NCBI GenBank assembly: GCA_025997155.1
Contig: BNUF01000008.1
Location: 1 to 33,560, forward strand
Source: Clostridia bacterium
Lineage (GTDB): Bacteria > Bacillota > Clostridia > Lachnospirales > WQUN01
Length of the DNA stretch: 33,560 bases
Reading direction: 5' to 3'
Below the pieces are notes generated by a model. That model was given only the letters and a program-made list of their open reading frames with translations. It was not told where the DNA came from and did no database searches. The stretch's first letter is position 1. The number at the start of each line of letters is the position of its first letter. The position numbers and the translations under genes were made by a program. Positions 17,799 through 26,029 of this stretch are shown piece after piece.

Positions 17799-17827
17799 TT
17801 GTATTTTGAGTAAAAAAATGCTAAACT
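17799..17827 (+). promoter_or_regulatory. Possible promoter of the MoxR/DUF58 cluster
   Basis: TTGTAT (17799-17804), 17 bases, TAAACT (17822-17827), ending 28 bases before the first ATG of the cluster. Both boxes are only partial matches to consensus. Confidence 0.4.
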
Positions 17828-17855
17828 TTAGTTACGTTTGTTTGGAGGACTTTTT

Positions 17856-18869
17856 ATGAATCATTTTTATATGAATATAGCTGAATGTTTGGATAAGATA
17901 TTTGAGGTTTATAAAAAAACCTTCAAGTATCAGTTGCTGCGTATATTGCTTGTCGGGGCGGGCGGGGGAATTATAGCTTACGTGCTGGTTCTCGTGTCGG
18001 TTCTTCTGGTGGCGGCTCTCGCGGCGTTCTCCCCCGCTCTGGGTATAGGCGTCGGCATTATCGTCGGGCTTATTGCCCTGTCGGGCGTAATCTACATTTT
18101 CGCGCTTAATACGTCGGCGAATTTGTATATGTGTAAGCAGTCTTTCGGCGGACGCTCCCCAAAATTTAACCAGACCGTCAAATTCGCGTGGCAAAACGCC
18201 CCGAGAGTTTTTACGGCGTATATAGCGGTGGGGATTTCGTACATACCCGCCATACTTGTAATGACTTTTTTTATCCTTATGTATTTTAACGTGTTTTACG
18301 CGAGTGCGGTTTTTGAGGATATTTTAGACTATTTCCTGTCGGGGCTTATGGGGTATGAAGATATCGGGGAAACCCGTAACTTCAGCGGGGCGTTGTATTT
18401 CGTGCTTTTCGGGATACTCGCGTCGGGAGCGGCTCTTGTTGTGACAAGTTCTTTTGTCCACTGCTCGATTCCCTCCGCCGCCTACGAAAAAAAGAAATTT
18501 TTCGGCGCGGTGTCCCGCTCGTTTTCGCTCACAAAAGGGTCGCGTCCGCGTATCGCGGGGATAATACTCCTTTGGTTAATCGAAAATTATACGGTGACGA
18601 TGACGCTTTCTATCCTTACCGCCGCGATAGTGGGCTACACGCAGTTCGCGCAGAACGGGCTTATGAGCGGCGCGCCTGCTTTGTACACGACTCTGATTGT
18701 GATTGCACAATATGCTGTATCTATGTTATCGACAATAATTATGGAACCCTTTAGGGGAATTATTCTATCCGTCGTATATTTCAATCAGCTTACGAAAAAA
18801 GAAGGGTACGACATTGTTTTGTCGTTGGAGGGGCTGTACTATGAGCGAGCTAGCAAACCAAAGATTTGA
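17856..18869 (+). CDS. Polytopic membrane protein, first gene of the MoxR/DUF58 cluster
   Basis: This 337-aa protein has about six hydrophobic segments (near residues 25-55, 60-85, 120-150, 180-205, 235-260 and 270-300). No catalytic motif is visible. The architecture resembles the DUF7544 or glycerophosphodiester-phosphodiesterase-type membrane domains often encoded beside MoxR clusters, but I cannot assign a family firmly. ATG 17856 has GGAGG at 17844-17848 with 7-base spacing. Its end overlaps the next gene by 29 bases, so the two are tightly coupled. Confidence 0.8.
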   Translation: MNHFYMNIAECLDKIFEVYKKTFKYQLLRILLVGAGGGIIAYVLVLVSVLLVAALAAFSPALGIGVGIIVGLIALSGVIYIFALNTSANLYMCKQSFGGRSPKFNQTVKFAWQNAPRVFTAYIAVGISYIPAILVMTFFILMYFNVFYASAVFEDILDYFLSGLMGYEDIGETRNFSGALYFVLFGILASGAALVVTSSFVHCSIPSAAYEKKKFFGAVSRSFSLTKGSRPRIAGIILLWLIENYTVTMTLSILTAAIVGYTQFAQNGLMSGAPALYTTLIVIAQYAVSMLSTIIMEPFRGIILSVVYFNQLTKKEGYDIVLSLEGLYYERASKPKI

Positions 18870-19506
18870 CGACACGGTTGACGAGGTTTTGTCGGGGCAT
18901 AAGTATGACGTGCTTATGGAACGCGTCCCCGACCTCCGCGAACGCCTGAACGAAATTTTGCAAAAAATTTATGACAGGATAAGCGGCGACGGGCTTGGGC
19001 TTGACGGGGCGATTCCTAGATTCGCGGGAGACGCGTCCCTAACTCGTAATATTTTTATGGCCGTCGGCATACTCCTGCTCGGGTTCGCGGCGTTTCACAT
19101 AGCCAAACGAATAGGCGGCAGACGGCGCATAGAACAGACTATGGAAGAACTTTGGGGCGACCTCTCGGGCGGGGTGCTGACTTGCGACGAACTTTTGGCG
19201 CGGGCGGCAATCTGCGCCGCGAGCGGCGAATACCGCGACGCGGTGCGTTATGAATATATCTCGCTCCTTTGGGTTTTGGGGCAAACCGCCCTTCTCTCGA
19301 ACTCCGACTACAAAACTGGTTCGCAAATCGAACGCGAAATAAGCGTGAGCGCCCCCGCCCTCCACAAGCCTTTTTGCAATGTCCTTGACACCTTTAACCG
19401 AATATGGTTCGGACACAAAAAAATCGACAAGGACGAATACGGCGAAAACTCAAGGCTCATACACAATCTTCTCGCGGAGGCGAAAAATCATGCAAAAACA
19501 GCGTAA
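18841..19506 (+). CDS. DUF4129-like membrane protein
   Basis: This 221-aa protein has an N-terminal soluble segment, one membrane span (residues ~67-86), then a C-terminal helical domain. That domain has the DUF4129 pattern: an alanine-rich RDAVRYEYISLLWVLGQTALL helix, a following T/S-Q-I-E-R-E segment, and a FNRIWFGHKKIDKDEY end. Such proteins accompany MoxR and DUF58 genes, and their role is unknown. The ATG at 18841, behind GGAGGGG, lies inside the previous gene. It overlaps the following gene by 17 bases. Confidence 0.75.
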   Translation: MSELANQRFDDTVDEVLSGHKYDVLMERVPDLRERLNEILQKIYDRISGDGLGLDGAIPRFAGDASLTRNIFMAVGILLLGFAAFHIAKRIGGRRRIEQTMEELWGDLSGGVLTCDELLARAAICAASGEYRDAVRYEYISLLWVLGQTALLSNSDYKTGSQIEREISVSAPALHKPFCNVLDTFNRIWFGHKKIDKDEYGENSRLIHNLLAEAKNHAKTA

Positions 19507-20557
19507 AGCTACAAGAGGCGCGGTTTTGGGGGTTTTGATAATCCTGTTTTTTTCGCTGGCGGCTTTTGTGATGAGCACCTTGCACCTCACCCCCCAAACC
19601 GCCGATTACACGACGTTTTCGACAAACGACAAGGGTGCGTCCGTAATATATGACACACTTAGAAAAATCTACGATACTTCCATAAATTACCAAAAACTTC
19701 AGGATACAAAACAGAACAATAACTTGCAAATTGTAATCGAACCTTTCGGAGATTATACCTCCGACAACGATTATGAGCAAATATACGAATTCGCGAAAAA
19801 CGGCGGCAACGTGATTTGTTTTTATGAGGAGCACAGGGTCGAGAATGAACTCCTTAAACGCGTGTACGGCGCAGAAGTCGTAGACACCATCGGCGAAACG
19901 GAAATATTGCGGTACGGCGGCGGGCTTATAGCGTTCGCCCCAGCCGCCGACGTTCTCAACATAAATCTGGCGGGAGGACGGCGCAGCGCGGGACGGCTCG
20001 TCGACAAGATGGCGGAGGAGACGGGTACGGGCTATATCAAGATAAACGAGGCGTATCACGGATATCTTGTCGAACCGAACATATGGGACGTGACCCCGCA
20101 GAATATCAAGAACGCCGCGTATCAAATATGCATAGTCGTACTGCTTGTGGTTATACGTTTCGGAAAACGATTCGGACGCGCCGTGCCTTATTATGAGGAA
20201 ATCGAGCGGCAAGAAAACGAGTACCTTTTAGCTCTGGCGAATATATACAACCGCGCCGGGAACGGATATGTCGTCTTTGAGACGGATTTGTCAAGATTTT
20301 TGGCATACGCCGCAAGGCATCTGTCGGTGTCCGTCGCCAGTCCCGCCGCCGCCGAATACAAAGCTATGCTTCGGGAAATCCTGAACAAATGGGAAGAACG
20401 CGGGATTGACGGAAAAGAATCCCTTATTGAACTTCTTTCCTTTAAGGACAAGGACTTCAACACGAAAAACCGCGCGGGCAAAACAAGACTGCACTACGCC
20501 CAGCAAAACATACAAAAGCTTTACCGAAATCTGGATTATAAGGAGAGGTATATATGA
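19490..20557 (+). CDS. DUF4350-like membrane protein
   Basis: This 355-aa protein has an N-terminal membrane span (residues ~9-28), an extracytoplasmic domain, and a second span near residues 207-221, followed by a basic cytoplasmic helical tail. The N-terminal half has the DUF4350 look: a segment around STNDKGASVIYDTLRK, then a Rossmann-like stretch ending in GGNVICFYEE. DUF4350 proteins are usually found next to DUF4129, MoxR and DUF58 proteins. ATG 19490, behind CGGAGG, is chosen over an in-frame start 37 codons upstream that would run deep into the previous gene. Its stop overlaps the next small ORF by ATGA. Confidence 0.75.
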   Translation: MQKQRKATRGAVLGVLIILFFSLAAFVMSTLHLTPQTADYTTFSTNDKGASVIYDTLRKIYDTSINYQKLQDTKQNNNLQIVIEPFGDYTSDNDYEQIYEFAKNGGNVICFYEEHRVENELLKRVYGAEVVDTIGETEILRYGGGLIAFAPAADVLNINLAGGRRSAGRLVDKMAEETGTGYIKINEAYHGYLVEPNIWDVTPQNIKNAAYQICIVVLLVVIRFGKRFGRAVPYYEEIERQENEYLLALANIYNRAGNGYVVFETDLSRFLAYAARHLSVSVASPAAAEYKAMLREILNKWEERGIDGKESLIELLSFKDKDFNTKNRAGKTRLHYAQQNIQKLYRNLDYKERYI

Positions 20558-20706
20558 GTATTTCGGCCGCCGATTTGGACGAAATGGACGAGATAAACGA
20601 ATTTATGCTTGACGTTTACAGAAAATTAGAAGAATCGAAAGAGCAATTCAAAAACGGGGAATTTTTGAACTGGGACGACGCGTTCAAACGTATAAGAGAA
20701 GCATAA
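20554..20706 (+). CDS. 50-aa acidic small protein, unknown function
   Basis: This ORF starts with ATG overlapping the previous TGA (ATGA, 20554-20557), with an AAGGAGAGG site at 20540-20548, so translation coupling is likely. The 50 residues are acidic and probably all-helical, starting MSISAADLDEMDE and ending NWDDAFKRIREA. The KEQFKNGEFLNWDDAFKR segment recalls the C-terminal tail of RelB/DinJ or ParD-like antitoxins, where a 'G-x-x-x-(s/d)-x-x-E/D-A' helix is common. No toxin gene follows; the next gene is MoxR. An adaptor for the MoxR complex is a speculative alternative. Confidence 0.6.
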   Translation: MSISAADLDEMDEINEFMLDVYRKLEESKEQFKNGEFLNWDDAFKRIREA

Positions 20707-20746
20707 TTACTGTAACACTTATTTTGGAAGAAGAGGAGCGTTATAT

Positions 20747-21706
20747 ATGGTAGAAAAAGGCTACACAAAAGACCTTGTGGACAAAATACGGGGCGAAATC
20801 ACAAAGGTCGTCATAAATCAAGACGGCATAACCGATTTTGGGCTTACGGCGATTCTTTGCGGGGGACACGTCCTGATTGAGGGGTTGCCTGGGCTTGCCA
20901 AGACGCTTTGGGCGCGCTGCGTTTCCCGCGCAATCAGCGTGAACTTCAAGCGCGTTCAGTTCACCTCCGACTTGATGCCCGCCGACATACTCGGCACAAA
21001 GATTTACGATATGTCAAAATCGGAGTTCAAGCTCCGAAAAGGGCCTCTGTTCACGAACCTATTTCTTGCGGACGAAATCAACCGCACCCCGCCAAAGACT
21101 CAATCCGCCCTTTTGGAGGTTATGGAAGAAAAATCCATAACTATCGACGGACAAACGCACCTGCTTGAGCCGCCCTTTGTCGTTTTCGCGACCCAAAACC
21201 CGGTCGAGTTCGAGGGGACGTACCCGCTCCCCGAGGCGCTCTCCGACAGGTTTTCAATGAAACTTTTAATCGACTACCCCGGCGTCGTCGCCGAAAAAAG
21301 CATACTTTCAATGTACACAGGCGGTTTTCACGCCGATGAACTCGAGACGGGCGGGATAAACCCCGTCTGCACGTCGGAGGAGTTTCTGCGCTGCCGTGAG
21401 GAAGTCGAAAAAGTAACCGTTGACGACGCAATCCTAAACTACATTGTAAGCATAGTCGAGACGACGCGCCGCGTGAATACCGTGGCAATCGGGGCGAGCC
21501 CCCGCGGGTCTATCTCGCTGCTCCTCAACTCCCGCGTGTACGCCGCGATTCGGGGGCGGGATTTCGTAATCCCCGACGACATAAAAGAGCTTTCGCTCCC
21601 CGTTCTCCGCCACAGAATCATACTAAAACCCGAGGCGGAAATAGACGGACTCAAAACCGACAAGGTTATCGAAAATATATTAGCGCAGGTCAAAGTGCCG
21701 AGGTAG
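20747..21706 (+). CDS. MoxR-family AAA+ ATPase
   Basis: This 319-aa ATPase has the MoxR Walker A variant GLPGLAKT (residues 46-53). The Walker B is LFLADEINRTPPKTQSALLEVMEE (Asp109, Glu110), sensor 1 is VFATQNPVEFEGTYPLPEALSDRF, and the C-terminal lid contains GASPRGSISLL. MoxR proteins act as chaperones or metal-insertion factors together with VWA or DUF58 partners. The partner here follows after 7 bases. The start is ATG 20747 with a GAGGAG site. The substrate is unknown. Confidence 0.95.
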   Translation: MVEKGYTKDLVDKIRGEITKVVINQDGITDFGLTAILCGGHVLIEGLPGLAKTLWARCVSRAISVNFKRVQFTSDLMPADILGTKIYDMSKSEFKLRKGPLFTNLFLADEINRTPPKTQSALLEVMEEKSITIDGQTHLLEPPFVVFATQNPVEFEGTYPLPEALSDRFSMKLLIDYPGVVAEKSILSMYTGGFHADELETGGINPVCTSEEFLRCREEVEKVTVDDAILNYIVSIVETTRRVNTVAIGASPRGSISLLLNSRVYAAIRGRDFVIPDDIKELSLPVLRHRIILKPEAEIDGLKTDKVIENILAQVKVPR

Positions 21707-21713
21707 GTAAAAA

Positions 21714-23027
21714 ATGAGCCTTACAAAAAAATTCATATACCTTGCGGCGCTCGGGCTTTTGCCCCTTGCCGCGATTACGGACAAAGGCGCGGGAGTCGCC
21801 GTGTTTTTCGTATACAATATCCTGATTCTGGCGGCGTATCTAATCGACTTTTTTTGCACGCCCCGCGCAAAGGACATTGAGATAACGAGAACGGACTATG
21901 ACAAACTGTATTTCAAGGCGGAAAACACAATATATTTTTCCGTTAAAAACAACTCCTCGTACCCGCTTGAGGTGACGTTGCGCGACGAAATCCCCGATTT
22001 CCACTTTCGCGTCATAAGCGAAAAAGAAATGTTCGGAATCGTCCCCGCGTTTTGTGAGCGGCTTTTCTCCTACAAGGTACTCCCGACAAAGCGCGGCAGT
22101 TTCCTTTTTCCGAGAGTTTATATAAACTACAAGGGGATTTTGGGGCTTTGCGTGAAATACGCGAAACGCCCTCTTGAGATAGAGTACAAAGTATACCCGA
22201 ATCTTAAAGATTTAAGCAAATACCGCCTTCTCCTCGTCAAGAGTATGGCTCTTGAGAACGGGCGGCGAATAATCAACGTGCGCGGAGACGGGCAGGAGTT
22301 TGAGAGTTTGCGCGAGTACGCAGACGGCGACGATTTCAGAAAAATCAACTGGGCGGTATCGGCGCGCAACAGCAAATTTGTCATAAACCAGTATGACGTC
22401 GAAAGAAATCAGCCCGTATTTATGTTCATAGACACAGGCAGACCTATGAGTTATATGTTAAAAGGTTACAAAAAACTTGACTACGCGATAAACGCCGCTC
22501 TTATCCTCTCCGATATAGTGAACAGGCGCGGCGACAACAGCGGACTCGTCGTCTTCGGGACGCGTGTCGATTCCTACACGTCGGCGGGCAAAGGGGCGGC
22601 ACACCGCAACAACCTTATGGAAACCCTGTACCACATAGGCGACACCTTAGCCTCCTCCGACTACGGCACGGCGTTTCGCACTTTCCTGACACGCCAGAAA
22701 CGCCGCTCAATCGTTTTCATCTTCACGGACTTCGAAACCGAAATCGAACTCTCCGACCTTGCGTCACAGGTGCGAATCTTAGCGCGTAACCACGTCCCGG
22801 TGGTCGTGCTTATGAAAAACGACAGCGTAATCAAAATGTCGAATAACGCCGCAAAAGATACCCCCGCTATGTACAGCCGCTCCGTCGCGAACGAATACCT
22901 GTCCGAGCGGGCGAAACTTATCCGCACCCTTAACCTAATCGGCGTAATGTGCGTCGAGAGCGACTCCGAGAACTTCGCCCTCGACACGGTGAACAGCTAC
23001 CTCAAAATCAAGGCGAGCAGGGGATAG
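21714..23027 (+). CDS. DUF58 domain protein (VWA-like partner of MoxR)
   Basis: This 437-aa protein has two N-terminal membrane helices (residues ~8-26 and 28-47), a beta-rich region, then the DUF58 signature around DGQEFESLREYADGDDFRKINWAVSAR (residues ~180-210). A VWA-like Rossmann region follows with FMFIDTGRPMSY in place of the classic DxSxS, and FIFTDFETE near its end. DUF58 proteins pair with MoxR ATPases, and the gene order here is the standard one. The start is ATG 21714 with AGGTAGGT upstream. Confidence 0.93.
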   Translation: MSLTKKFIYLAALGLLPLAAITDKGAGVAVFFVYNILILAAYLIDFFCTPRAKDIEITRTDYDKLYFKAENTIYFSVKNNSSYPLEVTLRDEIPDFHFRVISEKEMFGIVPAFCERLFSYKVLPTKRGSFLFPRVYINYKGILGLCVKYAKRPLEIEYKVYPNLKDLSKYRLLLVKSMALENGRRIINVRGDGQEFESLREYADGDDFRKINWAVSARNSKFVINQYDVERNQPVFMFIDTGRPMSYMLKGYKKLDYAINAALILSDIVNRRGDNSGLVVFGTRVDSYTSAGKGAAHRNNLMETLYHIGDTLASSDYGTAFRTFLTRQKRRSIVFIFTDFETEIELSDLASQVRILARNHVPVVVLMKNDSVIKMSNNAAKDTPAMYSRSVANEYLSERAKLIRTLNLIGVMCVESDSENFALDTVNSYLKIKASRG

Positions 23028-23045
23028 GCGTTTGGAGGAAATACA

Positions 23046-24362
23046 ATGACTGACGTTAAGTTTATCGACCTGTTTGCGGGCATTGGAGGGATACGGCGGG
23101 GGTTTGAACTTGCTTGCGCGTCACGCGGACTTTCCGCGGAATGTGTTTTTACCTCGGAAATAAAACCTTATGCGGTAGAGATATTAAAACAAAACTATCC
23201 AAACGAAAAAATTCACGGAGATATTACACAAATTCCGTCAAAAACCATACCCGAATTTGACTTTTTGCTCGCGGGTTTTCCTTGCCAGGCTTTTTCGGCG
23301 GCGGGGAAGAGGTTGGGTTTTGAGGATACTCGCGGGACTTTGTTTTTTGAAGTGGAGCGAATTCTCAGGGATAAATCCCCTTACGGATTCCTCCTTGAAA
23401 ACGTTGAAGGTTTAGTCACTCACGACAGAATTGACCCGCGCGGGGAAATAGGCGGAACCCTAACCTTGATACTTGACCGCCTCGACACTTTGGGGTATAA
23501 AGTATCCCATAAAGTTCTGAACGCAAAATTTTTCGGTGTTCCTCAAGAACGAAAACGAATATATATTGTCGGCACAAAGAAGGCAAAGCCTAATCTGGAA
23601 GATTTTACACAGCGAAAAAAGCGGCTAAAAGATGTCTTGGAAACTGGATTGCCTGTTTCTGACAGCGAATTTGTCAGACTTGTTTTGCGCCGCTATAAAT
23701 TGTCCGAACTTTACGGGAAGTCAATAAAAGACAAGCGCGGAGGCAAAAACAATATCCATAGTTGGGATATCGAATACAAGGGAGCTGTTAGCCAAAGCGA
23801 AAAGAATCTGATGAATGAACTGCTTAAAGAAAGGCGTAAGAAGAAATGGGCGAAGGATTATGGAATAGACTGGATGGACGGTATGCCGCTGACTGTATCC
23901 CATATACGAACTTTTTGTGACGACGCGAATTTGGAATATATGCTTGCCAACCTTGTCGAAAAAGGATATTTGAAAATCGAACACCCCAAAAGAAAGGTGG
24001 GCGGCGCAAGGGTAAAAGACACGTCATTGCCTTTGGGGTATAACATTGTCGCGGGGAAAATGTCGTTTGAGATAAACAAGATTCTTGACCCGAAAAGCGT
24101 CGCACCCACTCTTGTCGCTATGGATATGCAGCACCTGTTCGTTGTTGACGGTGACGGACTTCGCACGCTTACGCTAAGGGAAGGGTTAAGGCTCTTTGGC
24201 TATCCTGACGATTTCATATTTGAAACCTCTCTCGAAAACGGATACGACCTGCTTGGAAATACGGTTGCCGTCCCCGTGATTAAAGAAGTCGCCGGCAGAG
24301 TGCTTGATATCTATAAAAAAAGGGGAGCTTGCCGTGCGATTGACAGCAATACAGCTTTATGA
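23046..24362 (+). CDS. DNA (cytosine-5) methyltransferase, NgoBV/NlaIV-like type II RM
   Basis: This 438-aa C5 methyltransferase has the family motifs in order: motif I DLFAGIGGIRRGFE, motif IV GFPCQAFS with catalytic Cys80, motif VI ENVEGL (Glu119), and motif VIII QERKRIYIVG (Gln167, Arg169, Arg171). A ~200-residue target-recognition region comes next, then motifs IX-X ending GNTVAVPVI (Asn405). The adjacent gene encodes an NgoBV-type endonuclease, so the likely target is GGNNCC, by relation to NgoBV/NlaIV rather than from the sequence itself. ATG 23046 follows GGAGGAAA, 18 bases after the DUF58 gene. The 3' end overlaps the endonuclease gene by 29 bases. Confidence 0.95.
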   Translation: MTDVKFIDLFAGIGGIRRGFELACASRGLSAECVFTSEIKPYAVEILKQNYPNEKIHGDITQIPSKTIPEFDFLLAGFPCQAFSAAGKRLGFEDTRGTLFFEVERILRDKSPYGFLLENVEGLVTHDRIDPRGEIGGTLTLILDRLDTLGYKVSHKVLNAKFFGVPQERKRIYIVGTKKAKPNLEDFTQRKKRLKDVLETGLPVSDSEFVRLVLRRYKLSELYGKSIKDKRGGKNNIHSWDIEYKGAVSQSEKNLMNELLKERRKKKWAKDYGIDWMDGMPLTVSHIRTFCDDANLEYMLANLVEKGYLKIEHPKRKVGGARVKDTSLPLGYNIVAGKMSFEINKILDPKSVAPTLVAMDMQHLFVVDGDGLRTLTLREGLRLFGYPDDFIFETSLENGYDLLGNTVAVPVIKEVAGRVLDIYKKRGACRAIDSNTAL

Positions 24363-25059
24363 TAAGTTGATACAAGAGGATAAAATTCTCGAGCTAAAAG
24401 GGCAGATTAAATTTTGTCTTGGAGATGTGGATATTGTCGTCAAACAAAAAGACGTTGTTGGAAATATTATTCAAGAATGGCTGCAAGGCTGGCTTAAAAA
24501 ACGCGGAATTGAATACGCGCTTTCGGGCAATACGCAAATGCCGCCCGATTTTTATCTGAATACGAAAGACAAGTCAAAGGACTTGCTTGAAGTAAAAGCG
24601 TTTAACCGAAACGCAAGCCCTGGTTTTGACATTGCCGATTTTAGAATGTATGAGGAAGAAATCATAGAAAAACCATTTATGCTTGATGTTGACTATCTGA
24701 TTTTCGGATACGATATGAACGATGAGGGTATTGTGACTGTCAGGGATTTATGGCTAAAAAAGGTATGGCAAATAACGCGCTGTATGGAAAAATGGGCGTT
24801 GAATCTGCAAGTGAAACAGAATGTCGTCCACAAAATCCGTCCTGGCGTGTGGTATAGCAAACAGCGCGTTTCCTTCCCTATGTTTGAATCTTTGGAGGAC
24901 TTTGTTTCAGCCGTTGAAGAAACTGTATATCAAAACCCTAAGACACACCACGACGCGGCGGCGTGGAAGGGAAAGTTCTTGACAAACTATGAAACCCACT
25001 ATGGTATTCGCCTTGATATTCCGCGTTGGAACGACATAGCGGGCAAATATAGAAATTAG
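24334..25059 (+). CDS. Type II restriction endonuclease, NgoBV family
   Basis: This 241-aa enzyme is the cognate endonuclease of the preceding methyltransferase. The start is GTG 24334 (M-R-L-T-A-I-Q-L-Y-D), which fits the family N-terminus and has AGGGGAG at 24321-24327; an upstream ATG at 24304 is less likely. A PD-(D/E)xK nuclease core is visible: Pro71-Asp72 in PPDFYLN, then Glu86-Val87-Lys88 in LLEVKAF, followed by the diagnostic NASPGFDIADF. The family resembles RE_NgoBV, which cuts GGNNCC. The stop overlaps the stop of spoIIM on the other strand, with no terminator between them. Confidence 0.87.
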   Translation: MRLTAIQLYDKLIQEDKILELKGQIKFCLGDVDIVVKQKDVVGNIIQEWLQGWLKKRGIEYALSGNTQMPPDFYLNTKDKSKDLLEVKAFNRNASPGFDIADFRMYEEEIIEKPFMLDVDYLIFGYDMNDEGIVTVRDLWLKKVWQITRCMEKWALNLQVKQNVVHKIRPGVWYSKQRVSFPMFESLEDFVSAVEETVYQNPKTHHDAAAWKGKFLTNYETHYGIRLDIPRWNDIAGKYRN

Positions 25060-26006
25060 TCCTTGTTTCGTCCGCAGAAATAGAAGTACAGTAACAGAAG
25101 AATAAGAGTTATAAACGAGAAGAACAGTTTTATATACGGGTCGATTGCCAGAGGTGTGAAAAATCCCTCGATAAGCCCCGCGATAACCAGCATTGTCGCG
25201 ATTCCGGGCAAGAGGTAAAACGCCTCTTTCGCACCTTTGATTAGAGAGTCGCGGCGGGTCAGGTTTTTTGGGATAAGCATTGAACGCCCGATAAGAAGCC
25301 CGCCCGTGCCGCTTATGAAAATCGCGGTAAGTTCGATAAACCCGTGGGGGAGTATCAGCGACCAAAACGTCAGACCGTCCGCGCCGTAGAACAGCACGAG
25401 AGAGAACAGAGCTCCCAGGGGCGTTCCGTTATACAAAAGAATGTACAATGTCCCGACGCCGAGAGAAATCCCGTAGGAAACGGACATTGCGCAAACCCTA
25501 ATGTTGTTTGTCATAATGTACGACGACATCAGCGCGTAATCCCACGTTTCGTTCGTGCCGCCGAAAGTCTTTTTGCCGATTGCCTCCTCCGAGAGGAAAT
25601 ATGTCAAAAAATCCCTGTCGATTGCCGTGAGAAGGATAACGAACAGAAATCCGAGAAACATCGCCAAAAAAGACGTGAAAAAGTAGGCTTTGTATTTTCT
25701 GACCATTCGCGGAAAAGTCTTTGTATAGTATCCTAAAAACTCGCCGATTGCGCTCTTGTCTCTGGTGTAGAAATGGGAATGGGAAATCCCGCAAAGCTGG
25801 TTCAGGTACGCGATGCACTTGCTCCCCTCGTAGTACGTTTGGGCGTAGGACAAATGGTGGGACGCGCTTCGGGAGAGATTGGCGTATTCCCGCACCTCCG
25901 CCGGCGTAAACGACGATATATTCTTCTTTGCCAAGGTTTTGTTGTACGCCTCGAGCGCGCGCCACTTTTCAAGATTCGACTCAATAAAACTCTCTTCGCT
26001 TAACAT
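25056..26006 (-). CDS. SpoIIM/DUF95 family membrane protein
   Basis: This 316-aa protein has an N-terminal soluble helical part (residues ~1-100) and then five or more membrane spans, with the first at ~107-128. It matches the stage II sporulation protein M / DUF95 family, including a YALMSSYIMTNNIRVCAMSVSYGI region and a LPHGFIELTAIFISGTGG motif. The longer form with a soluble N-terminus is typical of members linked to MoxR/DUF58/RDD clusters, not of the sporulation-specific SpoIIM, so a sporulation role should not be assumed. The ATG at 26006 has GGAGG on the minus strand. It is convergent with the endonuclease and divergent from the RDD gene. Confidence 0.88.
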   Translation of the reverse strand: MLSEESFIESNLEKWRALEAYNKTLAKKNISSFTPAEVREYANLSRSASHHLSYAQTYYEGSKCIAYLNQLCGISHSHFYTRDKSAIGEFLGYYTKTFPRMVRKYKAYFFTSFLAMFLGFLFVILLTAIDRDFLTYFLSEEAIGKKTFGGTNETWDYALMSSYIMTNNIRVCAMSVSYGISLGVGTLYILLYNGTPLGALFSLVLFYGADGLTFWSLILPHGFIELTAIFISGTGGLLIGRSMLIPKNLTRRDSLIKGAKEAFYLLPGIATMLVIAGLIEGFFTPLAIDPYIKLFFSFITLILLLLYFYFCGRNKD

Positions 26007-26029
26007 ATTTTTCCTCCAAGGAGTATATT

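Noticed and set aside
20554..20706. Small ORF as a full toxin-antitoxin module
   Set aside because: Only an antitoxin-like tail is visible and no toxin gene follows, so a module cannot be claimed.
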